Origin: CAJXZP01 sp047610145
Lineage (GTDB): Bacteria > Bacteroidota > Bacteroidia > Flavobacteriales_G > Salibacteraceae
Assembly: GCA_047610145.1 (NCBI GenBank)
Contig: JBLFZF010000016.1
Span: 1-38,828, forward strand
Reading direction: 5' to 3'
DNA length: 38,828 nt
The notes under the pieces were generated by a model. The model was not told where the DNA came from. It saw only the letters and a program-made list of their open reading frames with translations, and made no database searches. The position numbers and the translations under genes are program-made. Position 1 is the first letter of the stretch, and the number at the start of each line of letters is the position of its first letter. Shown here one piece after another: positions 8,627 through 18,127 of this stretch.

Positions 8627-10786
8627 TTACTTTAACGATTGTACCTTTCGGAATGCATCAAGTAAATTATTGTAAGGGGGGGCAAAAATGTGAATGCCGC
8701 TCGGGTCAATAATGGTCCAGCTGTCTTCTTTTTTTCCAATTAAATAGTTTTTTGTGAGGTATATTTTGTCATATTTTTTCAGCGATTTTATAGGTCTACC
8801 TTGGTAAAAAGCATCGCTAACTTCAAAGATATTGATGGTCGCTCCGTTTGGAGTAAGAAGTGCAAGTGATTGGGATTTTTTTAGTAAGAATAGTGTTTCG
8901 TTGTTTAGGAAGAGACTATCAAACATATGTGTTTTGACCAATTTTAAATTAGGCTTAAACAGACTATGTGTGACTGTATTATTCTGCCATGATGATAAAC
9001 TTATGAAGTAATTGAAAGCTTCAGTTTTTATCCCCGTGAGTTGAGGTGTTTTTATTCCTGCTTTGTAAACTTCTGATGTTTCGGGGGAAGAATAGATATA
9101 TAAATTTTCTAAAAACACAGCGGAAGCGATGAAATGATCTTGTTCATTGGAGGAGTACATCGCGTTATTAGCGAATAAAAGGAGCGGGTTTTGATTTCTA
9201 ATCCATTCGGGTGTTTGATTCTTAGTGTTTTGGTAATTTAAACCATACCAATCAAAAGCGGAAGATGAAGTGAGAATTAAAGATTTTTTATACCCGAGTT
9301 GATCAATTCTCAGATAAGTTGCGGGTGACAGTATTTCCCAATTTGCCTTTTCAAAATGGATAAGACCCCATTTCTCCATACTTTTATATTTGTAATAAAA
9401 TGGTCCGAAGCTAGAGATTTGGGCCATTGAATCTATGGGGGTCCCAGATAATACAGCGCTTAGATAAAAGAATTCTTTGCTGTTTATATCAGTTATGGCT
9501 GTAGATAAAGACCTTCCGGCTAGAGAGTAAATGGAGTGCGAAACAGGGGTGTTCTTGCTACTGAATTTAGTTTCTAAAATGCCTCTTTTATAAAGCTTTA
9601 AATAGTTTGCATTGGGTTTAATATACCAAGAGCTTTGTGATGTTTTGAATAGCCCACTATGTCGAATAGATCCGTTTTCGGAGTATTCATTGTATAGAAT
9701 TAAATCACTGGAAACCATTTCAATTCCAAAGTGAGAGGAACAAACGAAATCAGTATTAGAAAAAACAACATCGTTTTTCGTGATTTTAAAATCACTATTG
9801 TCTGCCAAAATTGGTAGGGGATTACTGGAAGATCCTTTAGACATTAATTGCTGGGACCCTTCTATGAAAAATGTATTGAAATCAGGGATTTTGTTTTTGT
9901 TCTCTTGGGGAATAAACGTAAGTATACCTAGTTGATTTTCATTAAAGATTAAGTGAAAGTCATTTGCTAGAGATGGAGATATAAAATCAAATAAAGGAGG
10001 GATGATATAGCTGATTTGAAAGTAATCTTTGGATAGGGTAGCTAGCCCCATTTTGTTTTGGTGATTTATGACTTGGAACAGAAATTTATTATTTTTTGTT
10101 CCAATAGGAATAACGGATTTAAAGTCCGTTTTTTTGAAAATATGAAAAACCACTTTATCTGTTGGAGGATCAGAAGTCCAGGGAGTTAATGTTCTGTTGG
10201 TTAATATAAATCTCCAGATCTTTTTAGTATGGTCAATTTCAAAAATATTGCCTTTTGGAGAAATCATGAATATAGTATTTCTACTTGTTATTTTTGCCTT
10301 TGGGTTTCGGTTTAAGAATATTTGGTTCGCTAGGTTTTGATTTATTCGAGTTTGAATCTCACCTGATTCAAGGGTGTGTTTTTCGGTTTCAGCATATTTG
10401 GAAACACGAATATGACCGCCTACTGCGGATACCCAAAAGGAACTGAACGCATCAAAACGTGCGTTGTTGTTTTCAATTTGAATGGTTTTGTGCTTGATTT
10501 TTAAAAGGTCTAGAAACTTACTTTCTGGGTGCTTGCTCCACACTCCTTCAGACATGGTATATATGACTAATTGATTATCAACTATACGGATATGGGCATT
10601 TTCGTTTTTGAAATTTGCATACACATTTGTACCCGTAAGATCACTTAGTTCCCAACCTTTTTCGATACTATAAGACATAATCAGATTAGTTCTCTTTGGT
10701 TGGTAAGAAAATTGACTGATGACTGTTGATGTTAAAAATACAAATATTAGTGTGGTTAGAGTGGACTTGCATCGCAATGATATCAT
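8627..10786 (-). CDS. Secreted protein of unknown function, degenerate WG-like repeats
   Basis: A 719-residue protein that I do not recognise. The N-terminus has a signal peptide (hydrophobic 10-23, cleavage near STVISQ). The rest is beta-rich, with repeated units of about 40-60 residues of the loose form GL-TLS-D-FQ-SYIIPPLFDFI or WGLIHFEKANWEILSP. These resemble the WG (KWG) leucine-rich beta repeats of Bacteroidota but are too diverged to be sure. There is no T9SS sorting domain and no recognisable catalytic motif; the C-terminus (ending FRKVQSLK) is not a barrel strand. A periplasmic or lipoprotein-free secreted location is inferred. It starts 44 bases after the topB stop on the same strand, so read-through is possible, but no functional connection is evident. 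Confidence 0.6.
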   Translation of the reverse strand: MISLRCKSTLTTLIFVFLTSTVISQFSYQPKRTNLIMSYSIEKGWELSDLTGTNVYANFKNENAHIRIVDNQLVIYTMSEGVWSKHPESKFLDLLKIKHKTIQIENNNARFDAFSSFWVSAVGGHIRVSKYAETEKHTLESGEIQTRINQNLANQIFLNRNPKAKITSRNTIFMISPKGNIFEIDHTKKIWRFILTNRTLTPWTSDPPTDKVVFHIFKKTDFKSVIPIGTKNNKFLFQVINHQNKMGLATLSKDYFQISYIIPPLFDFISPSLANDFHLIFNENQLGILTFIPQENKNKIPDFNTFFIEGSQQLMSKGSSSNPLPILADNSDFKITKNDVVFSNTDFVCSSHFGIEMVSSDLILYNEYSENGSIRHSGLFKTSQSSWYIKPNANYLKLYKRGILETKFSSKNTPVSHSIYSLAGRSLSTAITDINSKEFFYLSAVLSGTPIDSMAQISSFGPFYYKYKSMEKWGLIHFEKANWEILSPATYLRIDQLGYKKSLILTSSSAFDWYGLNYQNTKNQTPEWIRNQNPLLLFANNAMYSSNEQDHFIASAVFLENLYIYSSPETSEVYKAGIKTPQLTGIKTEAFNYFISLSSWQNNTVTHSLFKPNLKLVKTHMFDSLFLNNETLFLLKKSQSLALLTPNGATINIFEVSDAFYQGRPIKSLKKYDKIYLTKNYLIGKKEDSWTIIDPSGIHIFAPPYNNLLDAFRKVQSLK

Positions 10787-10830
10787 AACCTGTGGTATTT
10801 CTGAATCGCTGTAAAAGTAATCAAAATTGA

Positions 10831-12846
10831 TTAGGTGGTCAGAGCTAATTTTGCATTCAGTTTAATTTTAGATTTATCTGAATTGTTACCTAGAGTGTAT
10901 TTATAGTGAGATTCTTTGGTGTAGACTAAACTCTCAATGTCTTTTTCACTTAGTATAATTGATTTGTACTCGAATGGAATTTTGAATTTACAGCCTTGAC
11001 TCCAATCAGAGCAACCCCACGCAGTTTTTCCTTTTATTAAATGACCAATATTACATTTAGGACAAGGGATATGTTTTTGTTTTGGTGCTTGATGCTTGAC
11101 TTGATGAATTAAGTTGTTGACCATATCGAAAAGCTCTTTTTTGAATTCCGTAACGCTGAATTCTCCTTTTTCAATATCCCGAATTTTTTTCTCCCATTTC
11201 CCAGTAAGTTCTGCTGATTTGAGAATGTCGTCTTCAATTAGGGATATCAAATGGATTCCGGTAGAAGTAGCTAAAATTCGTTTCTTTTTTCTGATGATGT
11301 AATTTCGTCTGAAAAGTGTTTCAATTATGTTGGCACGGGTAGATGGACGGCCAATGCCGTTTTCTTTCATTATCTCTCGTAATTCTTCATCATCTACTTG
11401 CTTGCCAGCCGATTCCATAGCTCGCAATAAACTTCCTTCGGTGTAGTAACTAGGGGCCTTTGTTTTCTTTTCTTGTAAATCAGGCATGTGTGGTCCTGTT
11501 TCTTCTTTTTTGAAAACGGGCATCACCTGTTCTTCCGTTGATTTTTCTGTTGATTTTTCTGTTTTTGGATAGACTACTCTCCAACCTGGAGATAAAATTT
11601 GTTTGCCCGTAGCTTTAAACTCCACACCTACGGAATGACCTATGACAGTGGTGTTACTTACTTTACAATCCTCGTGAAAAACTGAAATAAATCTACGTGT
11701 TATCATATCATAGACTTTATTAAACTCATCTGATAGTCCCGAGGTTTGAACTCCCGTAGGAATAATAGCATGGTGATCCGTTACTTTTTTATTATTGAAT
11801 ACCTTATTCGACTTTCTAATTGTCTTACCTAACAGCGGATTTATAATGGGGGCATAATTTGTTAGGTTCCTTAAAGTACCATCTACCTTTGGATAAATAT
11901 CATCACTCAAATAAGTGGTATCTACTCTGGGATAGGTAACTAATTTTTGTTCATATAGTTTTTGTACAATATTTAAAGTTTGTTCTGCAGTAAACCCGAA
12001 TTTTTTATTGCACTCTACTTGAATTGAAGTTAAATCAAATAGGGATGGTGGAAGCTCTTTTCCTTCTTTTTGAGTGTAAGAGGTGATTTTGAACGGAGCA
12101 TCTTTTATTTTGGCTATTAAAACTTCTCCATTTTCTTTTTTATCAATTTTCCCATCTGTTGCAGAAAATAAAACATCTCGGTACGTTGTTTTTAGTTCGT
12201 AATAAACTTCTGAGTTAAATCTATTTATTTCATGTTGTCTAGCTACTATCAAAGCTAGGGTAGGCGTTTGAACTCTTCCTACCGATAATACTTGTTTGTA
12301 ATCTGCAAATTTCAGTGTAAAAACACGGGTGGCATTCATGCCTAAAACCCAGTCGCCAATAGCTCTCGCAATACCCGCAGCGTATAGGTTATCGTATTTT
12401 GAACCTTCCTCCAGTTTAGTGAAGCCTTCTCTAATTGCTTCTTCGGTAAGAGAAGAAATCCATAACCTTTTTAGTGGCTTATTAAATTTAGCTTTAGCTA
12501 AAACCCAGCGTTGAATTAATTCTCCCTCTTGCCCCGCATCTCCACAGTTTATAACTTCTTCGCACTCCTGCGTGAGCTTTTCAATGGTCGCATATTGTTT
12601 TTTAATACCGTTGTCATTTTTTAGTTTGATTCCGAAATTAGAAGGTAACATGGGTAGAGATTCTAAATTCCATTTTTGCCACAATTCTGAATAATCTCCG
12701 GGCTCTTTTAGTGTGCAAAGGTGCCCGAAAGTCCAAGAAACCCAATAGCCATTACCTTCATAGTAGCCATCTCTTCTAGAGGTTGCTCCTAAAACTTTTG
12801 CTAGATCTTTTGCTACACTTGGTTTTTCGGCAAGACAAAGTTTCAT
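10831..12846 (-). CDS. topB: DNA topoisomerase III (type IA)
   Basis: A 671-residue type IA topoisomerase that resolves single-strand interlinks and hemicatenanes. A TOPRIM domain starts at MKLCLAEKPSVAKDLA and has the acidic motif GDAGQEGE (102-109). The central toroid includes LSVGRVQTPTLALI (187-200) and the catalytic tyrosine in VTYPRVDTTYL (Y305). The ESAGKQVDDEELRE and GIGRPSTRANIIE motifs follow. The C-terminus has a topoisomerase zinc-finger-like segment, CPKC, then CSDWSQGC, then a basic tail. Length and motif order are those of bacterial TopB. The ATG at 12846 is supported by the conserved LAEKPS start. A TAnnTTTG box lies about 50 bases upstream. TopB is sometimes carried on mobile elements, but no mobility gene is nearby. 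Confidence 0.96.
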   Translation of the reverse strand: MKLCLAEKPSVAKDLAKVLGATSRRDGYYEGNGYWVSWTFGHLCTLKEPGDYSELWQKWNLESLPMLPSNFGIKLKNDNGIKKQYATIEKLTQECEEVINCGDAGQEGELIQRWVLAKAKFNKPLKRLWISSLTEEAIREGFTKLEEGSKYDNLYAAGIARAIGDWVLGMNATRVFTLKFADYKQVLSVGRVQTPTLALIVARQHEINRFNSEVYYELKTTYRDVLFSATDGKIDKKENGEVLIAKIKDAPFKITSYTQKEGKELPPSLFDLTSIQVECNKKFGFTAEQTLNIVQKLYEQKLVTYPRVDTTYLSDDIYPKVDGTLRNLTNYAPIINPLLGKTIRKSNKVFNNKKVTDHHAIIPTGVQTSGLSDEFNKVYDMITRRFISVFHEDCKVSNTTVIGHSVGVEFKATGKQILSPGWRVVYPKTEKSTEKSTEEQVMPVFKKEETGPHMPDLQEKKTKAPSYYTEGSLLRAMESAGKQVDDEELREIMKENGIGRPSTRANIIETLFRRNYIIRKKKRILATSTGIHLISLIEDDILKSAELTGKWEKKIRDIEKGEFSVTEFKKELFDMVNNLIHQVKHQAPKQKHIPCPKCNIGHLIKGKTAWGCSDWSQGCKFKIPFEYKSIILSEKDIESLVYTKESHYKYTLGNNSDKSKIKLNAKLALTT

Positions 12847-12895
12847 ATTAGTTGGAATAGCGTACAGTTAGAAATATTAGTATTTTAACCTGTAT

Positions 12896-12903
12896 CAAAT
12901 ATA
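12896..12903 (-). promoter_or_regulatory. Candidate -7 promoter box for topB
   Basis: The minus strand reads TATATTTG, an exact TAnnTTTG match, 49 bases upstream of the topB ATG within the divergent intergenic region. No good -33 TTTG is seen at the usual spacing, so support is moderate. Confidence 0.4.
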
Positions 12904-12983
12904 TATTTTGACCTACTTTGAAGGTCTAATAAGGCAACCAATTTATTAACATTTTGTCTTCTTTTGTATAAAAGCAAATAATT

Positions 12984-14261
12984 ATGAAGAATAGAGCGGT
13001 ATTATTAATCTCACTATTAGTGGGGATTTACTTTCAAACTATGGGTCAGCCCATTAAAGTGTTGTTTGTAGGTAATAGTTATACGGGGTTTAATGACCTC
13101 GCTTCTATGGTATACGATGTATCATTGTCTACTGGCGACACCTTGTATATCGATAAAATAACTCCCGGTGGATACCGCTTTTTAAATCACTCTATGAGTA
13201 CTAATACACTTGACTTAATTGCTGATACGAGTTGGAATTATGTGGTATTACAGGCGCAAAGTCAAGAGCCTTCTTGGCCATTGAGTCAAGTTCAAACTGA
13301 GGTTTTTCCACATGCGACTATTTTATGTGATGCAATTAGGAATAACAATTCGTGCGGTGTGCCTGTGTTTTATATGACCTGGGGTAGAAAGAATGGGGAT
13401 GCTTCCAATTGTGGCTCTTGGCCTCCTGTGTGCACGTATGACGGTATGGATAGTTTGTTAAGTGAAAGGTACCAGTTTATGGCAGAGGATAATAATGCAT
13501 TGGTATCGCCAGTGGGGGCGGTGTGGCATTATATTCGAGATAATTACCCACTTATTGAATTGTACAATCCAGATGAGTCTCATCCATCCGTGGCGGGTAG
13601 TTATGCGGCTGCATGTACTTTTTATGCCATTATACTTAGAAAGGACCCCAGTCAGATTATGTTTAATGCCGGTTTATCAATGAGTGAGGCTGTAAGTATT
13701 CGGAATGCTGCGAAAATTATTGCTTTTGATGATTTATTGAATTGGAATGTAGGGAAAACGGATCCTGTTGCTGATTTTTCATTTACGCAAAATCAGTATG
13801 ATGTCAATTTTATGAATTTATCTGTTAACGGAGATACCTATAACTGGACTTTTGGAGACGGGAATAGCTCTACGGCTGAGAACCCACAACACACATACTT
13901 AGGTAATGCTTTATTTCCAATAGAGTTAAAAACGACAAGTTGTGGCAGAGTAAGTACAAAGTTAGATTCAGTTGTGCTCAGTATGGGAGTCCACGACTTA
14001 GATAATAGTCGTGTTTTGAATGTGTATCCCAATCCATCTAATGGAAAAGTAACGGTTGAAATAGAGGGGCTAAACTGGAGTCAAAAGACCACTTTTTTGA
14101 TTATAGATAACACCGGGAAAATTGTGACACAGTCAGTAATTTCAGGGAGAAGTAGTTCCCATTTCTTTGACTCCTCCAGTTTTCCTACGGGTTTATACTA
14201 CATCAATGTAATTCAAGGAGGTAAACGAATTGCAAAATCTACTTTTGAAGTAGTTCGTTGA
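12984..14261 (+). CDS. T9SS-secreted SGNH-hydrolase-like protein with PKD domain
   Basis: A 425-residue modular secreted protein. The signal peptide is 1-21 (ending TMGQ). A DUF4886-like SGNH fold follows: block I FVGNSYT with the nucleophile S32, VVLQAQSQEP in the middle (about 87-96), and block V DESH (D197 and H200), giving a complete Ser-Asp-His set. Members of this superfamily hydrolyse ester bonds, often on acetylated or sulfated glycans, but the substrate is not readable here. A PKD domain (about 258-335, NWTFGDG, NPQHTY) and a T9SS type A sorting domain (about 347-425, VYPNPSNGKVTV to FPTGLYYINV) follow. The order catalytic-PKD-CTD is typical of surface enzymes. It is divergent from topB and ends 4 bases from the convergent glycosyltransferase stop. 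Confidence 0.87.
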   Translation: MKNRAVLLISLLVGIYFQTMGQPIKVLFVGNSYTGFNDLASMVYDVSLSTGDTLYIDKITPGGYRFLNHSMSTNTLDLIADTSWNYVVLQAQSQEPSWPLSQVQTEVFPHATILCDAIRNNNSCGVPVFYMTWGRKNGDASNCGSWPPVCTYDGMDSLLSERYQFMAEDNNALVSPVGAVWHYIRDNYPLIELYNPDESHPSVAGSYAAACTFYAIILRKDPSQIMFNAGLSMSEAVSIRNAAKIIAFDDLLNWNVGKTDPVADFSFTQNQYDVNFMNLSVNGDTYNWTFGDGNSSTAENPQHTYLGNALFPIELKTTSCGRVSTKLDSVVLSMGVHDLDNSRVLNVYPNPSNGKVTVEIEGLNWSQKTTFLIIDNTGKIVTQSVISGRSSSHFFDSSSFPTGLYYINVIQGGKRIAKSTFEVVR

Positions 14262-14265
14262 TGTA

Positions 14266-15585
14266 TTAAATACCAATCTCTAAAGCCTGTTTTGAAGTTT
14301 TACTGGGGTTCCAAGGGTCTTTATATGATTCTTTAAAGAAAAACTCTTTGATGTAGGCTATGGTTCGTACAAATCTGAGGTAATACCCATGGTAGAAAAC
14401 CATCAGTGGGACGTATAAAATAAAGTAGGAGAAAGTGGTGTGTTGACGTTCTCTAAATAAATTGAATGCCAGTAGTTTAAACATGTTTGCTCCAGAATAA
14501 AGAAAAATATTCATGACCAATATAAAGGGTAACAAACTAGCATAATTAAATAGCATGTCAATGGCGTATATGTACCATTTGACATTTAATATGAGGGTAT
14601 AAGTTATGTTTTCTACAAAGGAAATAAAATTAGATAAATTAAAATTTTGAGAAGGAAAGAACACATCAGAGTGTTTACGAAGTCTAAAACGGATGAGTGA
14701 TTTATCCCAACGAAGTCTTTGTTTAGTTAGCTTTCGGAAGTTATTGGGTACGCTAGTTTGGCAAACTGCCCGGTCTTCAAATTTAATTTTATATCCTAAT
14801 TTTCTAAATTTCACCGTAATATCGCCATCTAGCCCCGGGCCAATATCCCAGCCTTGAACGCGCTGAAGTAAATCCATTCTAAAAGCACCAAAAGCACCGG
14901 ATACAACTCTATAGATTCCTAGGTAACTGGAAACCATTCGACCAATACTTATGGCATCTGTATATTCAAAGGCTTGACATGCAGTAGCAATAGAGTCTTT
15001 GTAATTCCTAACCATTACGTTTCCACCCACCGCACCCACTCGAGTATCTAGGTAAAATGGCACCAAAATGTTTTCTATGGCATCAAAATCATACGAACAA
15101 TCAGCGTCTAAATGAACTACATATTTACCCTTAGCAATACGTAGGGCGGTATTCGCTCCTGAAGCCTTTCCTCCTCGAACTTCATTTCTAACAAAGTAGT
15201 CGATGAGTCCATTTTTTTTCAGACTTCTACATATAGTTTCAGAATCGTCATCCGAACCGTCATCTACAATAATTAATTCAAAATTGGTATAGCTTTGTTC
15301 GCGTAAGGAGGAAGTTAGTTTAAAGATGTGTTTTCCTTCATTCTTTCCAGGAACGATAATTGAAACCAAGGGTAACTCTAGCCACATCCTTCTTTTAGCA
15401 TCTAGGTACTTGTAATTATTACGGCTTCTATCCCACTTGATAAAGATTAGTGAAATTAAATCGACTACAATATATCTGAAAAACTCAAAAAAGAAAAAAA
15501 ACCAAAATATACGAAGTAATTTACCAAACCCTACGGTTCGTAAATACAGGATAAACTCGTGTATTTCTGATCCAATAAAGTTCAT
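14266..15585 (-). CDS. Processive family 2 glycosyltransferase (polysaccharide synthase)
   Basis: A 439-residue membrane glycosyltransferase of the GT2 (cellulose, poly-GlcNAc or hyaluronan synthase-like) type. N-terminal membrane segments (about 24-50) precede the catalytic domain: SIIVPGKNEG (75-84), VDDGSDD (D108/D109), the DxD motif LDAD (D160, D162), GLDGD (251-255) as the TED-like acceptor motif, and QRLRW (289-293), the QxxRW signature of processive synthases. Two or three hydrophobic segments follow (about 330-410). It would polymerise sugars on the cytosolic face and extrude the chain. No PilZ domain is present. It is the last gene of the six-gene operon, 4 bases after the zinc-ribbon regulator, and is the likely enzymatic core. 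The sugar cannot be predicted. Confidence 0.9.
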   Translation of the reverse strand: MNFIGSEIHEFILYLRTVGFGKLLRIFWFFFFFEFFRYIVVDLISLIFIKWDRSRNNYKYLDAKRRMWLELPLVSIIVPGKNEGKHIFKLTSSLREQSYTNFELIIVDDGSDDDSETICRSLKKNGLIDYFVRNEVRGGKASGANTALRIAKGKYVVHLDADCSYDFDAIENILVPFYLDTRVGAVGGNVMVRNYKDSIATACQAFEYTDAISIGRMVSSYLGIYRVVSGAFGAFRMDLLQRVQGWDIGPGLDGDITVKFRKLGYKIKFEDRAVCQTSVPNNFRKLTKQRLRWDKSLIRFRLRKHSDVFFPSQNFNLSNFISFVENITYTLILNVKWYIYAIDMLFNYASLLPFILVMNIFLYSGANMFKLLAFNLFRERQHTTFSYFILYVPLMVFYHGYYLRFVRTIAYIKEFFFKESYKDPWNPSKTSKQALEIGI

Positions 15586-15589
15586 TTAA

Positions 15590-17023
15590 TTATAGTTTAC
15601 TTAAAGGAAATACCATCGAATTTACCGCTGTTTCTACATCGTCACTAAGTTTTAATGGACGTACATCAGTTTTCAATTCAATATGTACTTTCTCGAAAGA
15701 TTTTGAAATTAATCGATTGGATAAAGAGACCATTTCAGCTATGGTTTCCAATGCCTTTTCATTACTCGTATCTACGAAAGAAAAAATGATGGTAGAAGAG
15801 TTATAAAAACTCACAAAGTCAGATGGGTTCAAATTACTTCGTAACATCTGAACCAGGTCATTCATTAAAGATTTCTGTTTCTCTAATCCTAATATACCAG
15901 CAATTTGAGCTGCTCTTTCAATGTGTAAGTAACCCAAATTTGATTGATACCCTTGGTTATGTAGTCTTTGGGTTTCGTATTGAAGTAATACCTTGAAAAT
16001 ATCAATGGTTACAGTTCCAGCCAGACTATCTAATTGTTTCTCGATATTTATATATCCATTAATGGCTACATTCTCTCCTTTCTTGGTCATTATGTACCTC
16101 TTAATAGAATACGGAACTAAATGCTCTACATCATTCTCGGTACTACATGTGGTACATTTAGCCTTTGTATAATAATCTTGAAATCTGTGATGACAGCTGT
16201 TACAAGTATATAGAACTGATGGTTTATCATAATCAACTCCGATATGACGAAGTGTTTTATTACACTTCGGACAATCTAGTTGGTCATCAATTTTGTTTTG
16301 AAAATCTTCAATTGGCCCTACATATGCGCAGGGAAAGTGGTGAACTAAATCTTGAGACTTGGAGTCGGAAGAATTACATTTAGGACAAACCTCTCTGTAA
16401 TTTAAATACCCTCCATTACAGTTGTTACATAAATAAACTCGTTCATGAAACTCAGACTGGAATAAGCCTTCTTGCTCCGCTATATTTAGAATCTTCAAAG
16501 CACCACTTTCATCCCTATGATTGAAATTTATAGATAATTCAGGGTAATAGTACCCAATACCCGAATGGAAATAGGGGATAGGCTCCAACACCTTTTTATT
16601 GCGGGTATACATCAGGTTTAAAGTCCTGTTTATCATTTGAGATTCAAAGCTCAATACCTTTGGGTGATTAATTCGCTCAATTTTAGCCCTGATATCTAGT
16701 AGTTTAGATTCGATAGTATCTAAACGATTAATCGATGGTAATACGCCATCTACCAAGTTATTAATAACAACATCATGATAATCTGATGTGGTCAGTAAAA
16801 AGATGGGTATTAAATAAACTCTCGGATTCAGATGCGTTCTGATTTTAGAAACAACATGTTGAACAAGATTTTCTTCTTGCACATCTACCAGAATCACATC
16901 ATATTTTGTGAAGGTATCTGGTTTAAATTTATCGTTAAGTTCAACAATGAAATATTTGTTTTGGTGGTATGTAACCACATTGTGGTCTACAATAATTTGA
17001 TCTTTTTCGAAATCTTCTACCAT
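15590..17023 (-). CDS. TackOD1-like zinc-ribbon regulator with degenerate receiver and GGDEF-like domains
   Basis: A 477-residue soluble protein without signal peptide or membrane helix. Residues about 20-115 look like a receiver domain that lost its acidic pair; YDVILVDV keeps an aspartate (D47) at the phospho-acceptor strand. Residues about 150-305 form a metal-binding region with five CxxC pairs (C199/202, C213/216, C251/254, C274/277, C290/293) plus LVHHFPCAYVGP and LRHIGVDYDKPS, which I recognise as the TackOD1 (thaumarchaeal output domain 1) pattern. The C-terminus (about 335-470) has an alpha-beta layout with PSDF (400-403) where a diguanylate cyclase has GGDEF, so a catalytically dead cyclase fold is inferred. 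Its start overlaps the HlyD stop by 7 bases and the synthase follows after 4 bases. A regulator of polysaccharide synthesis is the best guess. Confidence 0.75.
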   Translation of the reverse strand: MVEDFEKDQIIVDHNVVTYHQNKYFIVELNDKFKPDTFTKYDVILVDVQEENLVQHVVSKIRTHLNPRVYLIPIFLLTTSDYHDVVINNLVDGVLPSINRLDTIESKLLDIRAKIERINHPKVLSFESQMINRTLNLMYTRNKKVLEPIPYFHSGIGYYYPELSINFNHRDESGALKILNIAEQEGLFQSEFHERVYLCNNCNGGYLNYREVCPKCNSSDSKSQDLVHHFPCAYVGPIEDFQNKIDDQLDCPKCNKTLRHIGVDYDKPSVLYTCNSCHHRFQDYYTKAKCTTCSTENDVEHLVPYSIKRYIMTKKGENVAINGYINIEKQLDSLAGTVTIDIFKVLLQYETQRLHNQGYQSNLGYLHIERAAQIAGILGLEKQKSLMNDLVQMLRSNLNPSDFVSFYNSSTIIFSFVDTSNEKALETIAEMVSLSNRLISKSFEKVHIELKTDVRPLKLSDDVETAVNSMVFPLSKL

Positions 17024-18105
17024 GTGAATCGGTTTTTCTTGATTTTAACAGGTATTTTATAGAATTTTTTCCACTCCGCTAAATTTTCATCATCAACGGG
17101 GTATATATCTGCGGCAATAGATCTAGTGGTGGATTCATATTTTTTTTGAAACTCTGGTGGAAGACGATAAGTAGCAGAATAGAATCTTTTCAGCACTCCA
17201 TGACTGGTTGTGCCGTCTGGAAAAGTGATGATAACTTCATCACCTACAGAAATAGATTCAATATCTTCGGGTAAAAAGAATGCTTTAACGAAAATGCTTG
17301 CTTGTTGATGCACATTCATTATTTCTTCGGTTTTTAACGCTACTTCATTTGGGTTTTTATAGATTCTTGTGATAACTCCGCTCATTGGGCTTACAAATAA
17401 TCTTTTCATAGACATGTAACCAGCCCCACCTCCAGAGTAGGGTGTTGATGTGGTTTCAAAAGAGTCTTCAATAGATTCTTCTGCTGCTCCGCCCAATTCT
17501 TTAATCATACTTCTGAAAACATAAATTTCACTATTGTATTTTTTATTTTCAATGACTAATTTTTCTAATTGGCTTTCGTACGATTGTAATTTTGTTTTAG
17601 AGCTCACTTCTAAGATTACTTGATTTTGTAGTTTTTCAATCTCACTTTGATACCAAGCAATAAGGTTAATGTTTTCACCAATTCTTAGTCGGTTTAACCT
17701 TATGTTTTTATTTAATTGGTACACCTCGCGCTGTTGCCATGAAGAATTATTGTCATTTCCGTTATCTTTTATTTGAAAAGCAAAGGCACCTCTGTTTTGT
17801 TCATCTCTAGCAGATGTGTATGCAAAAAGAGTATCACCGTATAATACCGTATCTCCTTCTTTAACTTTAAAGTAATGAATAGTAATGTCATCAGGAACCC
17901 GAACTTTAACACTATTAAAAAGTACTTGACCTTCAGCGTGGACATAAAAAACGCTATTAATAAAGTATCTAAATATGAAAAAACTGATTAAACTTAAAAC
18001 AATATAGTATACTATTTTGTCCCAATTCTTAGTCTTAAGAGACACTTTTTCTTCCTCCATATTTCGCAACATGGATGCCTTTCTATTGAAGTTGAGTGAT
18101 TTCAC
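17017..18105 (-). CDS. HlyD-like membrane fusion / adaptor protein of the polysaccharide operon
   Basis: A 362-residue periplasmic adaptor anchored by one N-terminal helix (about 31-53). Next come the first half of a biotinyl-lipoyl domain (VKVRVPDDITIHYFKVKEGDTV, about 66-87), an alpha-helical hairpin (about 120-210), the second lipoyl half (LFVSPMSGVITRIYKNPNEVA, about 235-255) and a beta-barrel domain (ASIFVKAFFLPEDIESISVGDEVIITF). Adaptors of this type bridge an inner-membrane machine to a TolC-like channel. There is no ABC or RND pump in this operon; the partner is more likely the adjacent glycosyltransferase, as with Alg44 and Alg8 in alginate synthesis, although here no PilZ domain is fused. 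It starts 22 bases after the TolC-like gene and overlaps the next gene by 7 bases. Confidence 0.85.
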   Translation of the reverse strand: MKSLNFNRKASMLRNMEEEKVSLKTKNWDKIVYYIVLSLISFFIFRYFINSVFYVHAEGQVLFNSVKVRVPDDITIHYFKVKEGDTVLYGDTLFAYTSARDEQNRGAFAFQIKDNGNDNNSSWQQREVYQLNKNIRLNRLRIGENINLIAWYQSEIEKLQNQVILEVSSKTKLQSYESQLEKLVIENKKYNSEIYVFRSMIKELGGAAEESIEDSFETTSTPYSGGGAGYMSMKRLFVSPMSGVITRIYKNPNEVALKTEEIMNVHQQASIFVKAFFLPEDIESISVGDEVIITFPDGTTSHGVLKRFYSATYRLPPEFQKKYESTTRSIAADIYPVDDENLAEWKKFYKIPVKIKKNRFTW

Positions 18106-18127
18106 AATGGTGTCTTTACGAAGTGGT

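Noticed and set aside
10831..12846. topB as a marker of an integrated mobile element
   Set aside because: No integrase, relaxase, transposase, direct-repeat boundary or shift in base composition is visible around it.
17017..18105. A PilZ domain in the HlyD-like adaptor, as in Alg44
   Set aside because: The cytosolic N-terminus is only about 30 residues and has no RxxxR or DxSxxG-type motif.
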